Shown: piece after piece, positions 52,977-62,328 of the stretch
Numbering within the stretch: position 1 is the first letter of the stretch
Layout of the letters: each line of letters starts with the position of its first letter
Translations under genes and position numbers: made by a program
Source: Nocardia rhizosphaerihabitans
GTDB lineage: Bacteria > Actinomycetota > Actinomycetes > Mycobacteriales > Mycobacteriaceae
Direction of reading: 5' to 3'
DNA: 64,000 bases
Assembly (NCBI RefSeq): GCF_014646295.1
Contig: NZ_BMNE01000003.1
Coordinates: 365,954-429,953, forward strand
Notes under the pieces: generated by a model
Told to the model about the DNA's origin: nothing
The model's database searches: none
The model's input: only the letters and a program-made list of their open reading frames with translations

Positions 52977-54247
52977 TCTCGACCTCCGATCCGCGGCCCG
53001 CGGTGGCACGTCTGCGCCGCACCCGCAATCAGCTCACCCTGCTGATCACCGCCATCACCGCCATCTGCCTCATCGTGCTCAGTGTCGGCGCCGCGGTGAT
53101 CGACGCGCGCTCCCGCGACGACGCCCTGGACAGCGAGCTCGACCGGGTGCTGACCGGGCTCGCGCCGCGGGTCTATCTCGACGATGACGACGAGGTCGAC
53201 ACCTCGGAGCTGCCCGGCCAGGAGCTGGTCGGCGGCAAGATCGCGATCCTGGTGGTGACCCCGCAGGGCACCGGTGGGTGGACGGTGCACTACGGCCATC
53301 TGCGCTCGCACATGCCCGCGGAGAGCGGGATCGCCGCCATGGCCGACGCCGCGCTGCGCGAGCAAGGCGAGACCGTCTACCGGGACTCCATCGACAGCGC
53401 TGGGCGCGACGTGCGATTGGCCGCAGCCGCGTTCGGCTGGGAGGACTCCGATCGCGAGGCCGTGCTGATCACCGCCGGTGATCCCGATGGGTGGGACCGT
53501 GGGCGCGCACTGCTGCTGTGGGCGTTGGTCGTCGGTGGTGTCACCATGGCGATGGCTGCCGGGGTGGCCGGGCATCTGCTGTCGGGACGGAGCATGCGGC
53601 AGGCGCTGGCGATGCTCGACGAGCAGGAACGCTTCCTCGGTGACGCCGCGCACGAGCTGCGCACCCCACTGGCCACCCACCGTCTCGTCACTGCGCCGCG
53701 CCCTCGTTCGGCGGCGGAAACCGAGCAGGTGGTGGACAACGCCAGGGCGCTCGGGGCCAGGATGGAGCGGGTGGTGGCCGGGCTGCTCACGCGCGCCCGG
53801 ATGCAGTCGGGCGTCACCAGAATGGAACGGGTGCAATTGCTGCTCGACCAGCTCACCGAATCGGTGATCGACGAGTTCGATGGTGCCAATATCGTGCTGC
53901 ACGCGAATCCGACTGTAGTGGTGGGTGATCCGAGCCTGCTGAGCTTGGCCATTCGCAATCTGGTGGAGAACGCGCTCACCCACGGCTCGGTAAATCCGCG
54001 CGCGCCTGTCGAGGTGTACGTCGGTGAGGGGCGGGTGAACGTGCGCGACCACGGCACCGGGCTGGCGCCACAGCTGTCGTCGAATCCGTTCGAACGGGGC
54101 GTCACCGGTGGGCGTGGCAGCGGCATCGGGCTGGCGCTGGTGGCCTGGATCGCCGAACTACACAGTGGCACAGCGACTATCGAACCGGTCGCTGGTGGTG
54201 GGGCGATGGCGACCTTGCGGCTCCCGCCGCCCGGGTCCGCGCTCTAG
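52964..54247 (+). CDS. sensor histidine kinase (HisKA/HATPase)
   Basis: 427 residues. TM helices near 24-48 and 178-198 flank a ~130-residue extracytoplasmic sensor domain. The H-box is DAAHELRTPLATHRLV near 227, the N-box LAIRNLVENALTHGS near 328, and the G-boxes DHGTGLAPQ and GRGSGIGLALVAWI follow. It forms a two-component pair with the preceding regulator. No HAMP-like linker is obvious between TM2 and the H-box. Confidence 0.92.
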
Positions 54248-54275
54248 GCGTGCTGTTCCGCCGCGACGGCTGAAC

Positions 54276-54430
54276 GTGGAGGACTGGGCGGAGATCCGCC
54301 GGTTGCATCGCGCGGAGGGAATGGCGATCAGCGCGAGCCGCGTGGGTCGGCGGTCGATGAGTTCGAGCCGTCGATCCAGGTGGCGCTCCCGGACATGCCG
54401 ACGACTGTGATCATGGAGCGCGTCGGCTGA
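54276..54430 (+). pseudogene. IS21-family IstA transposase remnant
   Basis: VEDWAEIRRLHRAEGMAISA is the IstA N-terminal HTH start, and a shifted frame gives FEPSIQVALPDMPTTVIMER then VG and a stop, the next conserved part. The sequence between them is deleted and nothing of IstB remains. Confidence 0.7.
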
Positions 54431-54453
54431 CTCACGGGCCTATCGTTGGGCGA

Positions 54454-54570
54454 GAGGCAGAGGCGATTCGGTGGGTTCCGCTCGATGAGGCTGTGCAGAT
54501 GATCGACCGTGGCGAAATCATCGGCGCGGCAACCGTTGTCGGTGTGTACAGGGCGCTCACACTGACTTAG
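54454..54570 (+). pseudogene. NUDIX hydrolase C-terminal fragment
   Basis: The frame reads EAEAIRWVPLDEAVQMIDRG then EIIGAATVVGVYRAL and a stop, the C-terminal part of an ADP-ribose-pyrophosphatase-like NUDIX protein. The NUDIX box itself is missing; the IS21 relic lies where it should be. The remaining 54571-54834 shows no gene. Confidence 0.6.
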
Positions 54571-54834
54571 CATTCGCCACCTGACGCCGGCACCGGTTCG
54601 TCGGTCGTCGACTCCGCCTCCAGGGCGGCGCAATCCGCGGTCGAACTCGCTCAGCAGGGTGATCACATCGGATTCATCGTGCTGATGGCGATCACCCCGA
54701 TCCAGATGGGCACCGGAGGGGTGTGCGACCTGGCCGTCGGCGCGGGTCGTCGAATCCCTGCAGCCCTACCCGGTACTGAGGGCACGCCGATATCGACGCC
54801 GCCGATAGGTCCGACGAGCCGCCGACGGGAACGG

Positions 54835-55752
54835 CTATCCCGTCGGCGTCGCCTGCGGTGACCGGGCCGGTGGGCGCGCGGTGGACGGAATCGAGCGCGA
54901 TGTCGTCGGAGGTGAGGGCTTCGGCGACAGCCGAGGCTTGGTCGTCGTCGGAGTCGCCGGGGGCCGTGCCGACGTGGTTGTCGGCGCCGACGGTGGGGTG
55001 GAGAACGTCGGCGACTCCGACGTCGTGGTCGAACCGGTCGGGACCGCGATCGTCGGGGTGCTGGTCGGCGCGGCTTTCGTGGTGGTGGTCGGCACCGCGG
55101 TCGTGGCGGTGACGGTGGTGGTCGACGGATCGGCCGTCACCGTGCTCGGACCGGTGGTGACTGTGTCCGTCGGGGTCTGGGGGACGGTCACCGTGGATGT
55201 CGAGGTCGTGGGGACTGTGCCCGGGTCTTGCGCACTGGACGTGCCGTCGAGCGAAACGCTCGCCGTGGCGGAGAAACTCGCACTCACCGAGATCACCGTC
55301 GAGTTCCCCGGGGAGGCCTCGGCCGGCGCGGCCGCCGGTGTCTCCGTCGCACCCGCTGTGCTCGCGGGATCAGGGTCGGGGTTGGTGGTCGGTGTGTCGC
55401 CGCCGGTGAGATCGCCTGGGGCGAAGACCTCGCTCGGCGTGTCGGAGGCCGCGCTCGGGTGCAACGTACCGGCCTCGCTTCCGGCCACGCTGGAATCGGA
55501 CGGGGCGAGGGTGGGTCCGCACGAGAAGGTCTTCGCCTCGTTCGCCCGTACCGGCGGGCCCGAGTCCGCCCGGACGACGAGCGTCGTCCCGATGGCCGTG
55601 GCCACCAACGCCGCCGCCACGCCCGCGCGCGTCAGCTGTCGTCGAAGCCGTTCGACTGATGACGCCGTGGCAGGACGGTCGTGTCGCCGGAGAATCGTCG
55701 GGTCGCTGTCCGGTTCCGTCACCGGTTCTTCGGTGTTGTCGACGTTGTGCAT
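54835..55752 (-). CDS. Thr/Pro/Ser-rich membrane-anchored protein
   Basis: 305 residues. A ~40-residue cytoplasmic N-terminus precedes one TM helix (AGVAAALVATAIGTTLVV, about residues 44-61). The remaining ~240 residues are low-complexity Thr/Ser/Pro/Ala, with runs such as TTTKAAPTSTPTIAVPTGST, a mucin-like wall-spanning stalk likely to be exported and perhaps glycosylated. There is no catalytic domain. The first gene downstream of the MarR regulator in the same direction, with a 78 bp gap. Confidence 0.7.
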   Translation of the reverse strand: MHNVDNTEEPVTEPDSDPTILRRHDRPATASSVERLRRQLTRAGVAAALVATAIGTTLVVRADSGPPVRANEAKTFSCGPTLAPSDSSVAGSEAGTLHPSAASDTPSEVFAPGDLTGGDTPTTNPDPDPASTAGATETPAAAPAEASPGNSTVISVSASFSATASVSLDGTSSAQDPGTVPTTSTSTVTVPQTPTDTVTTGPSTVTADPSTTTVTATTAVPTTTTKAAPTSTPTIAVPTGSTTTSESPTFSTPPSAPTTTSARPPATPTTTKPRLSPKPSPPTTSRSIPSTARPPARSPQATPTG

Positions 55753-55830
55753 CCAGCTCCTGCTTTCTCCGTGGAACTGTGCCGACCGTGACTATCGAGG
55801 ACGGCACATCGCGGTCGGCGTGGCCGTGTG

Positions 55831-56340
55831 TCAGGGATTCGAGTAGGGATCGATCTCGCGCAGCCGTTGCCGGTGTATTCGCTGCAACTCGCCTGCGCGG
55901 GTGAGAAAGTCGGCGATTGTTTCGAGTTCGGCGGTGTCGTAATAGTTCAGCAACATCTTGTAGCTCTCGACGATCATCGGTACGACGAGTTCCTGTACGC
56001 GATGGGCCGCGAGTTCGGTGGCCATCACGATCACGCGACGACGGTCGGTCGGGTGTAGCGAGCGGGCGATATAACCTTGCTTCTCCAACCGGTTGAGCAT
56101 GATCGTGACACCGGCGGAGGTGAGTCCGAGCCGTTCGGCCAGCCTGCCGGGTGTCGTGGATTTCTCGTCTTCGAGCAGGATGATCTCCAGTGCGCGCCGA
56201 TCGGTCTCGTTCACGCCGAGCACTCTGATCAGCTCACGGATCAGATCCTCGACGGATCCGTGATAGAACTCCAGCGCCCTTTTGAGCTCGACCGGGATCC
56301 TGGCGGGTTCGCGTGTTGTCGGGCACACAGGCTTTCCCAT
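55831..56340 (-). CDS. MarR-family transcriptional regulator
   Basis: 169 residues. The winged helix reads STTPGRLAERLGLTSAGVTI then MLNRLEKQGYIARSLHPTDR, with the conserved DxR wing. N- and C-terminal helices form the dimer interface. Likely controls itself and the Thr-rich protein downstream, or the small gene opposite. The ATG at 56340 is preceded by a purine-poor region without an obvious ribosome site. Confidence 0.9.
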   Translation of the reverse strand: MGKPVCPTTREPARIPVELKRALEFYHGSVEDLIRELIRVLGVNETDRRALEIILLEDEKSTTPGRLAERLGLTSAGVTIMLNRLEKQGYIARSLHPTDRRRVIVMATELAAHRVQELVVPMIVESYKMLLNYYDTAELETIADFLTRAGELQRIHRQRLREIDPYSNP

Positions 56341-56381
56341 CGATCACTTGAAACATAGAACCGCTCACCAGAACTCACCGA

Positions 56382-56558
56382 TCAGGGCGTGCTCGATCGC
56401 CGGGCGCCCGATTCCCGGCCGGGGGAGTCGGGGGGTGTGAAGTCGGGCATGGTGGCTCCTGTCAATCGATCGACCGGCAGCTCGGACCCGTGGCTGACGA
56501 ACATCACGAAAGCGGCATCCGCTCCGGCCGTCGGAGCGTTCGTGGCGGTGCCGGACAT
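56382..56558 (-). CDS. possible 58-residue small protein
   Basis: A short frame with strongly GC-rich third positions encodes MSGTATNAPTAGADAAFVMF then VSHGSELPVDRLTGATM. It has no clear ribosome site and no known family. A real small protein or precursor peptide is possible; a chance frame cannot be excluded. Confidence 0.35.
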   Translation of the reverse strand: MSGTATNAPTAGADAAFVMFVSHGSELPVDRLTGATMPDFTPPDSPGRESGARRSSTP

Positions 56559-56772
56559 GCACTGTACGACACGGCCAGGGATGCGACACCGCGCATCGGA
56601 ATATTCGGTCGAAGTGGCTGCTGTGCGCCAAACGCGAAGTGGGGCAAGCACTATCGGAGAACGTAGTCGCGGGATGCGGGTGGGGCGGGGTCGGACCGGG
56701 TTGCTCGCGCAACCCGGTCCGGAGGTGTTCGCCGCAGGCCGGACGTGCCCGCGCCGGCGCCCGTGCGCGGGC

Positions 56773-57390
56773 TCAGGTCACATTGGTGGTGGTGAGGGTC
56801 GGGGACGGGTTCGGGTAGCACGACGTCGCGACGTTGCCGACGAAGGAGACGTTGGTCGTCATCGTCATGCCGGGACTGGCGTAGCTGGTCCCCGCGTACT
56901 TGCTGGTGATCGGTGTCCCGGCGGCACCGGCGGTGACGTTGATGGTCACCGCGGGCGGGGTGAAGCTGGTGCCGCCCGCGATCGGACCCGGTACGGTCAG
57001 AACGACATTCCCACCCGACGTGGCGACCGTGCCGGCCACGGTGCCCCCGGAGGCTGTCGCCGAGACCAAGGTCGAATTCGCGGGAGTCGGAATGGTCATC
57101 TTCAGGTTGCTGATGTTGTTCACGGTGAAGCCGGACGCCGAACTGGGAACCGACGAGGCGCCCGGCGTGATCGTGATGGCCACCGCGGAACCCGACGCCG
57201 CCGAGCTCGGCGCGGTGCCGGTGACCGATGTGTTCATGCTCGAGGTTTGGCCGATACCGAAGATGGTGCCCCGGCAGCTCCAATTCACGCTGACGGGAGC
57301 GGCATTTACCGGTGCGGCCAAGCAGAATATGGTGGCGACGGCCACCGGAGCGAGAAATCCGGCGCGAAAGAGGGAAGAGGTCGATCTCAT
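56773..57390 (-). CDS. secreted beta-rich protein of unknown function
   Basis: 205 residues from ATG 57390 with GGAG upstream. A signal peptide (LFRAGFLAPVAVATIFCLAA) with cleavage after VNA precedes a Thr/Ser/Gly/Val-rich mature domain with two Cys (WSCRGT near the start, TSCYPN near the end) that could form a disulfide. Repeated TV/TI strands suggest an immunoglobulin-like beta sandwich. No family is recognised. Its upstream region is unusually AT-rich. Confidence 0.75.
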   Translation of the reverse strand: MRSTSSLFRAGFLAPVAVATIFCLAAPVNAAPVSVNWSCRGTIFGIGQTSSMNTSVTGTAPSSAASGSAVAITITPGASSVPSSASGFTVNNISNLKMTIPTPANSTLVSATASGGTVAGTVATSGGNVVLTVPGPIAGGTSFTPPAVTINVTAGAAGTPITSKYAGTSYASPGMTMTTNVSFVGNVATSCYPNPSPTLTTTNVT

Positions 57391-57419
57391 GGCGATCTCC
57401 AGAATATCGAGCAGCGGTG

Positions 57420-57560
57420 TGACGGGATGTCGAGCCGCAAATGGGTGTTCAAAAAATATAGCGCGCTCTTCTCTTTCCGTGGCCGAAATCGTGAATCCGA
57501 ACATGTCGGAATTATCATTATTCGCGATTAGATATTTACTCTGAATAGCTAATTCCGGAA
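57420..57560. promoter_or_regulatory. AT-rich upstream region
   Basis: This stretch, with AAAAAATATAG and TTATCATTATTCG and AGATATTTACT, is far more AT-rich than anything else in the window. It lies directly upstream of the secreted beta-rich protein gene and is a likely promoter and possible target of an Lsr2-type silencer. Confidence 0.45.
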
Positions 57561-57689
57561 AGCTTTCGAATTGTTCGCCGGGGCCGGACGGCTTGCCTGC
57601 AACGCCCGAGAAGCGCTCAGTCACTCGGGGCGGCTTCGTGGTCGGGGCGCGGTTCGTGGGCTGGCCGGGCGCGCCCACAAGACGGACCG

Positions 57690-57989
57690 CTACGGCATCA
57701 CCGGTGTTCTCACCGCGACAGGCGTCGTCAGGGAGGCTCGCTCGTCCATGCCGGTCTTGGCATGGCCTACACGACTCCACAGGTAATTCAGCGGAGCACC
57801 GGAACCGGAATACACATGCGCGCCGAAACCGGAGCCGGTTTCGGCCGACCATATCAATTCCAGGCCGTGGATCTCCGTATCCCCGATCAGCATGCGGCCG
57901 TCGAGCTGCAAGAGCCCGCCGTCCAGAACGCCGGGGGTGATCCGAGTCGTGCGTGCGGCGATCCAGGTTCGGGCTACGCCGCGCGGTGA
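57690..57989 (-). pseudogene. protein-like frame without a start
   Basis: The minus strand encodes TWIAARTTRITPGVLDGGLL, QLDGRMLIGDTEIHGLELIW and SGFGAHVYSGSGAPLNYLW with coding-like third positions. Only a TTG at 57911 could serve as start, and it would cut the conserved part. It looks like a truncated gene; family unknown. Confidence 0.3.
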
Positions 57990-58179
57990 CGAGCCACGAC
58001 AACCCCTCCGCTTCGGCCGGCCGATACGGCCGAACCCATTGCGCGGGGGGACTCCGGACCCTACTCTGAAACAAGAATCAGATCGTGTGTCACTGACTCA
58101 GGGCGCTTACTGGTGGCGTCTCGAGCCGTCATGGCCCAAACCAGGTCGCACCAAGAGGGTGCGGGAAGGAGAGCTGCTC

Positions 58180-59268
58180 ATGACCGAGTTGCAAGAGCGT
58201 CCGACTACTGCGCAGATCGATGAGGAAGCCGGGCCGCCCGCGCTCGACACCGACACCGCCGTGGGCCGCAATGTCTACCAGGCGGGTGAGCGCCTGCATT
58301 CCCGTCCCGGCGACGGCAGCCTGAGCCGGTCGGAGCGGGTGCAGCGACCCATCCCGCCGAACTCCTTGACCTGGAAGTACTTCGGCGACCGGCGGACCTT
58401 TCTCACCATCCTGCGCACCGCGGGCCTCGAGAACATGTGGCCGCAGCTGGGCCAGGCGGTCTCGGACCATTCCCAGGTCTTCGGCGACAAGGCGAACTTC
58501 GCCGAACGCGGTGCGCGCTCGCGCCGCATCATCGGCACACTCGTCTACGCCACGCCCGAGGACGCCAAGAAGATCGCGGTGAAGATCCGCAACTACCACA
58601 AGACCCTGAAGGGCGATATGCCCCAGGGCCACACCTACCACGCGATCAACCCCGAGACCTACTACTGGGCGCATGTCACCTTCTTCGAGGCGATCTACAA
58701 CTGGGTCGACCATTTCGGGCGGCGCCCACTCACCCGCGCCGAGAAGGAGCAGATCTTCGAGGAATCGAAGGAGTGGTTCTCGCTCTACGGTGTCGACGAC
58801 AGCGCGCAGCCGCAGACCTACGACGAGTTCGTCGCGTACCTGGCCGATGTGTTCGAGAACGAACTGATCTCGACGACCGTGAGCCGCTACACCTTCGGCT
58901 TCGCCTCCAAGCCGCTTCCCCCGCCGCCCGGCACACATCCGGTGGTCGAGAAGTACGTCTGGCCGCGAGTCGCGGCGTTGGTGCGGCTGCTCAATGTCGG
59001 TGCGCTCGAACCGATCCTGCGGGATCGGCTGGAGCTGGTGTGGACCGAGGACGACGAGCGCAATTTCGCACGTGTCAGCCGGTTCATGCGGGCCTTCTCC
59101 GTCGTGTACGACCGACTTCCGCTCCGCTTCCGGTTCCACCCGGACACGGTTGCCGCCTTCGAACGGGAGGGCATCGACCCCGCCGACATCACCCTGGAGT
59201 CCGCGCGAACCGCGCTCGCCGCATCGCGCGCGGCGTTCGCGGCCCGCTCTGCCGAGGTCGTGCCTTGA
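58180..59268 (+). CDS. DUF2236 / MpaB-type oxygenase (latex-clearing-protein superfamily)
   Basis: 362 residues from ATG 58180 with AAGGAGAG upstream; the longer frame from 57892 lies in the leader. The core KNYHK-like helix (KIRNYHKTLKG) followed by GHTYHAINPETYYWAHVTFF and the RPLTRAEKEQIFEESKEWF stretch is the DUF2236 pattern. This superfamily includes the haem-containing rubber oxygenase Lcp and fungal MpaB, which cleave carbon-carbon double bonds to aldehydes. There is no signal peptide, so it is cytosolic. Its stop overlaps the TTG of the ALDH-P450 fusion, which could consume an aldehyde product. Confidence 0.85.
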   Translation: MTELQERPTTAQIDEEAGPPALDTDTAVGRNVYQAGERLHSRPGDGSLSRSERVQRPIPPNSLTWKYFGDRRTFLTILRTAGLENMWPQLGQAVSDHSQVFGDKANFAERGARSRRIIGTLVYATPEDAKKIAVKIRNYHKTLKGDMPQGHTYHAINPETYYWAHVTFFEAIYNWVDHFGRRPLTRAEKEQIFEESKEWFSLYGVDDSAQPQTYDEFVAYLADVFENELISTTVSRYTFGFASKPLPPPPGTHPVVEKYVWPRVAALVRLLNVGALEPILRDRLELVWTEDDERNFARVSRFMRAFSVVYDRLPLRFRFHPDTVAAFEREGIDPADITLESARTALAASRAAFAARSAEVVP

Positions 59269-62117
59269 GTCTCGACCCGCGCACCCGTGGACATGCGCCA
59301 CACACCCGGATTGCGACCGCGGAGCAACTCACCCTCGACGAGATCCTCGAGGCGCAGAAGCGCGCGTTCGTGGCCGAGGGCATTCCGACGCTGGAAACGC
59401 GTCGCGACCGGCTGGCGCGGCTCGGTGCCCTCCTCGGTGACAACGCCGGGGAGATCGCCGACGCCCTCGCCGAGGATTTCGGCTCTCGTCCGCGCGCACT
59501 GTCCCTGGTCGGCGATGTGCAGGCGTGTCTGATGGACATCGCTGAGCAGCGACGCCACGTCGGCAAGTGGATGGCGGAGTCGCGGCCGTCCCGGCTGCTC
59601 GACATGGCGGGCATCCGGGCGCGGGTGCGCCACGATCCGCTCGGCGTGGTCGGCGTGATCGGCCCGTGGAACTTCCCGCTGCAGCTGGCCTTCACGCCGG
59701 CCGCGGCGGCGCTGGCGGCAGGCAACCGGGTGATGGTTCGCCCGTCGTCGGTCACCGAGCACACCACCGGGCTGCTCGCGGCCGCCGCGCCGGACTACTT
59801 CGACGTCAGCGAGTTCGCGCTGATCACCTCGACCCACGGCGGCGGCTCGGACTTCTCCAAGCTGAAGTTCGACTCGATGTTCTTCACCGGGTCCCCGGAA
59901 GTCGGCGCCTCGGTGGCCACCGACGCCGCGAAGAACCTGGTGCCGGTGACCCTCGAACTGGGCGGCAAGAACCCCGTGGTCGTCGATGCCGACGCCGATA
60001 TCGATCGGGCCGCCAAGCTGATCGGTTCCGCGCGGGTGACCAACTCCGGCCAGGTGTGCCTGTGTCCCGATTACGTCTTCGTGCCCGAACAGCACGTCGG
60101 ACGGTTCGTCGCGCAGCTGCTCGAGACCTGGAAGTCGGCCTTCCCGTCGATCCTGAAGAACCCCGACTACACCTCGATCATCAACGACTCGAACTACAAC
60201 CGCATCAACGGGCTTGTCGCCGAGGCTGTTTCGCTGGGCGCGACCGCCTACAGCGCGACACCGTTGGGTGAGACGCTGCCGGACGCGGGCACCCGCAAGA
60301 TCGCGCCGACGGTGCTCACCGGAGTTCGCCCCGGGTCCAAGATCGAGGAGACCGAGGTATTCGGTCCCGTGCTGACGGTGTACCCCTACGCCGACATCCA
60401 ACAGCCGATCGACTTCATCTCCGCCCACGACCACCCGCTCACGCTCTACTGGCACGGGCCGCGCAACAAGCGGTTCGACGCGGTGGTCGAGGGCACCAGG
60501 TCCGGCTCGGTGCAGGCGAACGACTTCCTGATCAACATGCTCCCGGCCATGCCCTTCGGTGGCGTCGGCAAGAGCGGCATGGGCAACTACCACGGCAAGT
60601 ACGGCTTCGAGACCTTCACCCATTCCAGGGCGGTGGCCTTCTCGTGGAGCCCGGTGAAGCTCACCTCCACCATCGCGCCGCCGTACGGCCCGCTCGAGAA
60701 CCGCATGCAGGAAATGGCCACCTCGGGCCTGGCCCGCGCCTACCGCGGTGTTCGGGACGCCAAGGAACAGGGCGGTCATTCGCGCAAGATCCTCGCTACG
60801 CCACCGGCGGGGTCGGGGCTGCGTGCCGTCGAGGGAAGTGGCAATCCCCAGCTCGTCGCCGTCATAGAGATGTTGCTGCGCAGGCAGGAGCGACAGCTCG
60901 ATGCGCTCGAACGCTACGGCGACCTGACCTTCTACAACGACTTCGGCCGGCCCATGGTCAGCGTGATGACGCCTGAAGGCGCCGAGCTCGTCGGCATGAA
61001 CAAGTTCCGCAACTACGCCGCGGGTCCCGGCTGGGACCCACTGATCGGCGTCTCGTTCAAGCGCGGCCTGCTGCTGATGGATTTCGAAGAGCACCGCATG
61101 CACCGGCTGATCTTCCAGCAGGCGTTCACCTCTCAGCAGCTCAAGGGATACCTCGACGGCATCAACGACGTGATCATCGATCACGTGGCGAAGTTCCCCA
61201 TCGGCGAGGTCAAGCTGGTGGAGATGGTCCGCGAGATCGCTTTCGACATCGCCGCGAAGGTATTCCTCGGCCTCGAACTGTCGGAGCAGGAGAAGCACGA
61301 GCTGCACCACGCCTTCGAAGACGCGTTGACCGGCCTGTCGGCCATCGTGCGCAAGCCGATCCCGGGCGGTGCCTGGATGAAGGCGATCAACGGCCGCGCC
61401 AAGCTGGAGGAGTTCTTCAACAAGTACCTCCCGCTCAAGCGCGGCGAGCCGGGCGCCGACCTGTTCTCCAGCCTCTGCACGGCCAGCGACGAGGACGGGC
61501 ACAGCTTCAGTGACGAGGAGATCGTGGATCACATGATCTTCCTGCTGTTCGCCGCGCACGACACCACCACCGCCGCGATGACCACGGTCGGCTTCTACCT
61601 CGCCAAGTACCCCGAATGGCAGGAGCGGGTGCGCAAGCAGAGCCTGCGCCTGGGCCCGGCGGTGCAGTACAACGAGCTCGGCGAGATGAGCGATTTCGAG
61701 CTGGTCTTCAAGGAGTGCCTGCGGCTGAACCCGCCGGTGCCCGCGATGGTGCGCGAAGCCGTAGAGGACACCGAGCTGCTCGGTTACTACATTCCCAAAG
61801 GCACGCTGGTGTCGGTGCAGCCGTTCGCGGTCCACCACAACCCGCGGGTCTGGCGTGATCCACAAACGTTCGATCCCGAGCGCTTCGCCGCCGATCGGCA
61901 AGAGGAGCGCGTGCACAAGATGGCGTGGATGCCCTTCGGTGTCGGGGTGCACAAGTGCATCGGACTGCACTTCGCCCAGCTCGAGGCCAAGGCGTTCTTC
62001 CACGCACTGCTCCGGCAGTACGACTTGTCGGTTCCGGCCGACACGCCGTGGGTGCCGGACTACAAGACCCTGGGCCTTCCGCGCGGCGGTGGCCGCGTTC
62101 AGGTCCGTGCCCGCTGA
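59265..62117 (+). CDS. aldehyde dehydrogenase - cytochrome P450 fusion protein
   Basis: 950 residues in one uninterrupted frame. Residues ~15-480 are a coniferyl-aldehyde-dehydrogenase-like ALDH: GPWNFPLQLAF near 142, FFTGSPEVGA near 207, LELGGKNPVVV near 230 and catalytic Cys265 in NSGQVCLC. After a ~45-residue linker (around AYRGVRDAKEQGGHSRK), residues ~525-950 are a P450: I-helix FAAHDTTTAAMTT near 765, ExxR as E817-CLR820, and the haem loop FGVGVHKCIG with Cys898. The TTG start overlaps the upstream stop (TTGA) with GAGG 7 bp before it; the longer frame to 58437 lies inside the oxygenase gene. Electrons would come from the ferredoxin and reductase encoded downstream. Confidence 0.92.
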   Translation: MSLDPRTRGHAPHTRIATAEQLTLDEILEAQKRAFVAEGIPTLETRRDRLARLGALLGDNAGEIADALAEDFGSRPRALSLVGDVQACLMDIAEQRRHVGKWMAESRPSRLLDMAGIRARVRHDPLGVVGVIGPWNFPLQLAFTPAAAALAAGNRVMVRPSSVTEHTTGLLAAAAPDYFDVSEFALITSTHGGGSDFSKLKFDSMFFTGSPEVGASVATDAAKNLVPVTLELGGKNPVVVDADADIDRAAKLIGSARVTNSGQVCLCPDYVFVPEQHVGRFVAQLLETWKSAFPSILKNPDYTSIINDSNYNRINGLVAEAVSLGATAYSATPLGETLPDAGTRKIAPTVLTGVRPGSKIEETEVFGPVLTVYPYADIQQPIDFISAHDHPLTLYWHGPRNKRFDAVVEGTRSGSVQANDFLINMLPAMPFGGVGKSGMGNYHGKYGFETFTHSRAVAFSWSPVKLTSTIAPPYGPLENRMQEMATSGLARAYRGVRDAKEQGGHSRKILATPPAGSGLRAVEGSGNPQLVAVIEMLLRRQERQLDALERYGDLTFYNDFGRPMVSVMTPEGAELVGMNKFRNYAAGPGWDPLIGVSFKRGLLLMDFEEHRMHRLIFQQAFTSQQLKGYLDGINDVIIDHVAKFPIGEVKLVEMVREIAFDIAAKVFLGLELSEQEKHELHHAFEDALTGLSAIVRKPIPGGAWMKAINGRAKLEEFFNKYLPLKRGEPGADLFSSLCTASDEDGHSFSDEEIVDHMIFLLFAAHDTTTAAMTTVGFYLAKYPEWQERVRKQSLRLGPAVQYNELGEMSDFELVFKECLRLNPPVPAMVREAVEDTELLGYYIPKGTLVSVQPFAVHHNPRVWRDPQTFDPERFAADRQEERVHKMAWMPFGVGVHKCIGLHFAQLEAKAFFHALLRQYDLSVPADTPWVPDYKTLGLPRGGGRVQVRAR

Positions 62118-62147
62118 CCAGCCAACGATGTGAAAGCGAAGAATACG

Positions 62148-62315
62148 ATGAGTGACTCCCCGGTGCTGGAGGCGTGCGTCATGTGCAAACGCCCGATCGT
62201 GCCTTGCGAGGAATGTGACGGCACTGGTGCCGTCGCCGGCGAAGAGTGCGAAGTGTGCAACGGCGCCAAGATCGGGTGCCCGGTGCACCACGACGACTAC
62301 ATGAAGAAGCTGTGA
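62148..62315 (+). CDS. small zinc-binding CxxCxGxG protein
   Basis: 55 residues from ATG 62148 (GTG 62130 is an alternative). Eight Cys in VMCKRPIVPCEECDGTG, ECEVCNGAKIGC form DnaJ-like CxxCxGxG zinc-finger elements. It is too short to be a chaperone by itself. It lies between the P450 fusion and the ferredoxin, so it may assist folding or cofactor loading, or act as a structural metal-protein partner. Confidence 0.75.
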   Translation: MSDSPVLEACVMCKRPIVPCEECDGTGAVAGEECEVCNGAKIGCPVHHDDYMKKL

Positions 62316-62328
62316 AAAGGGACGTGCC

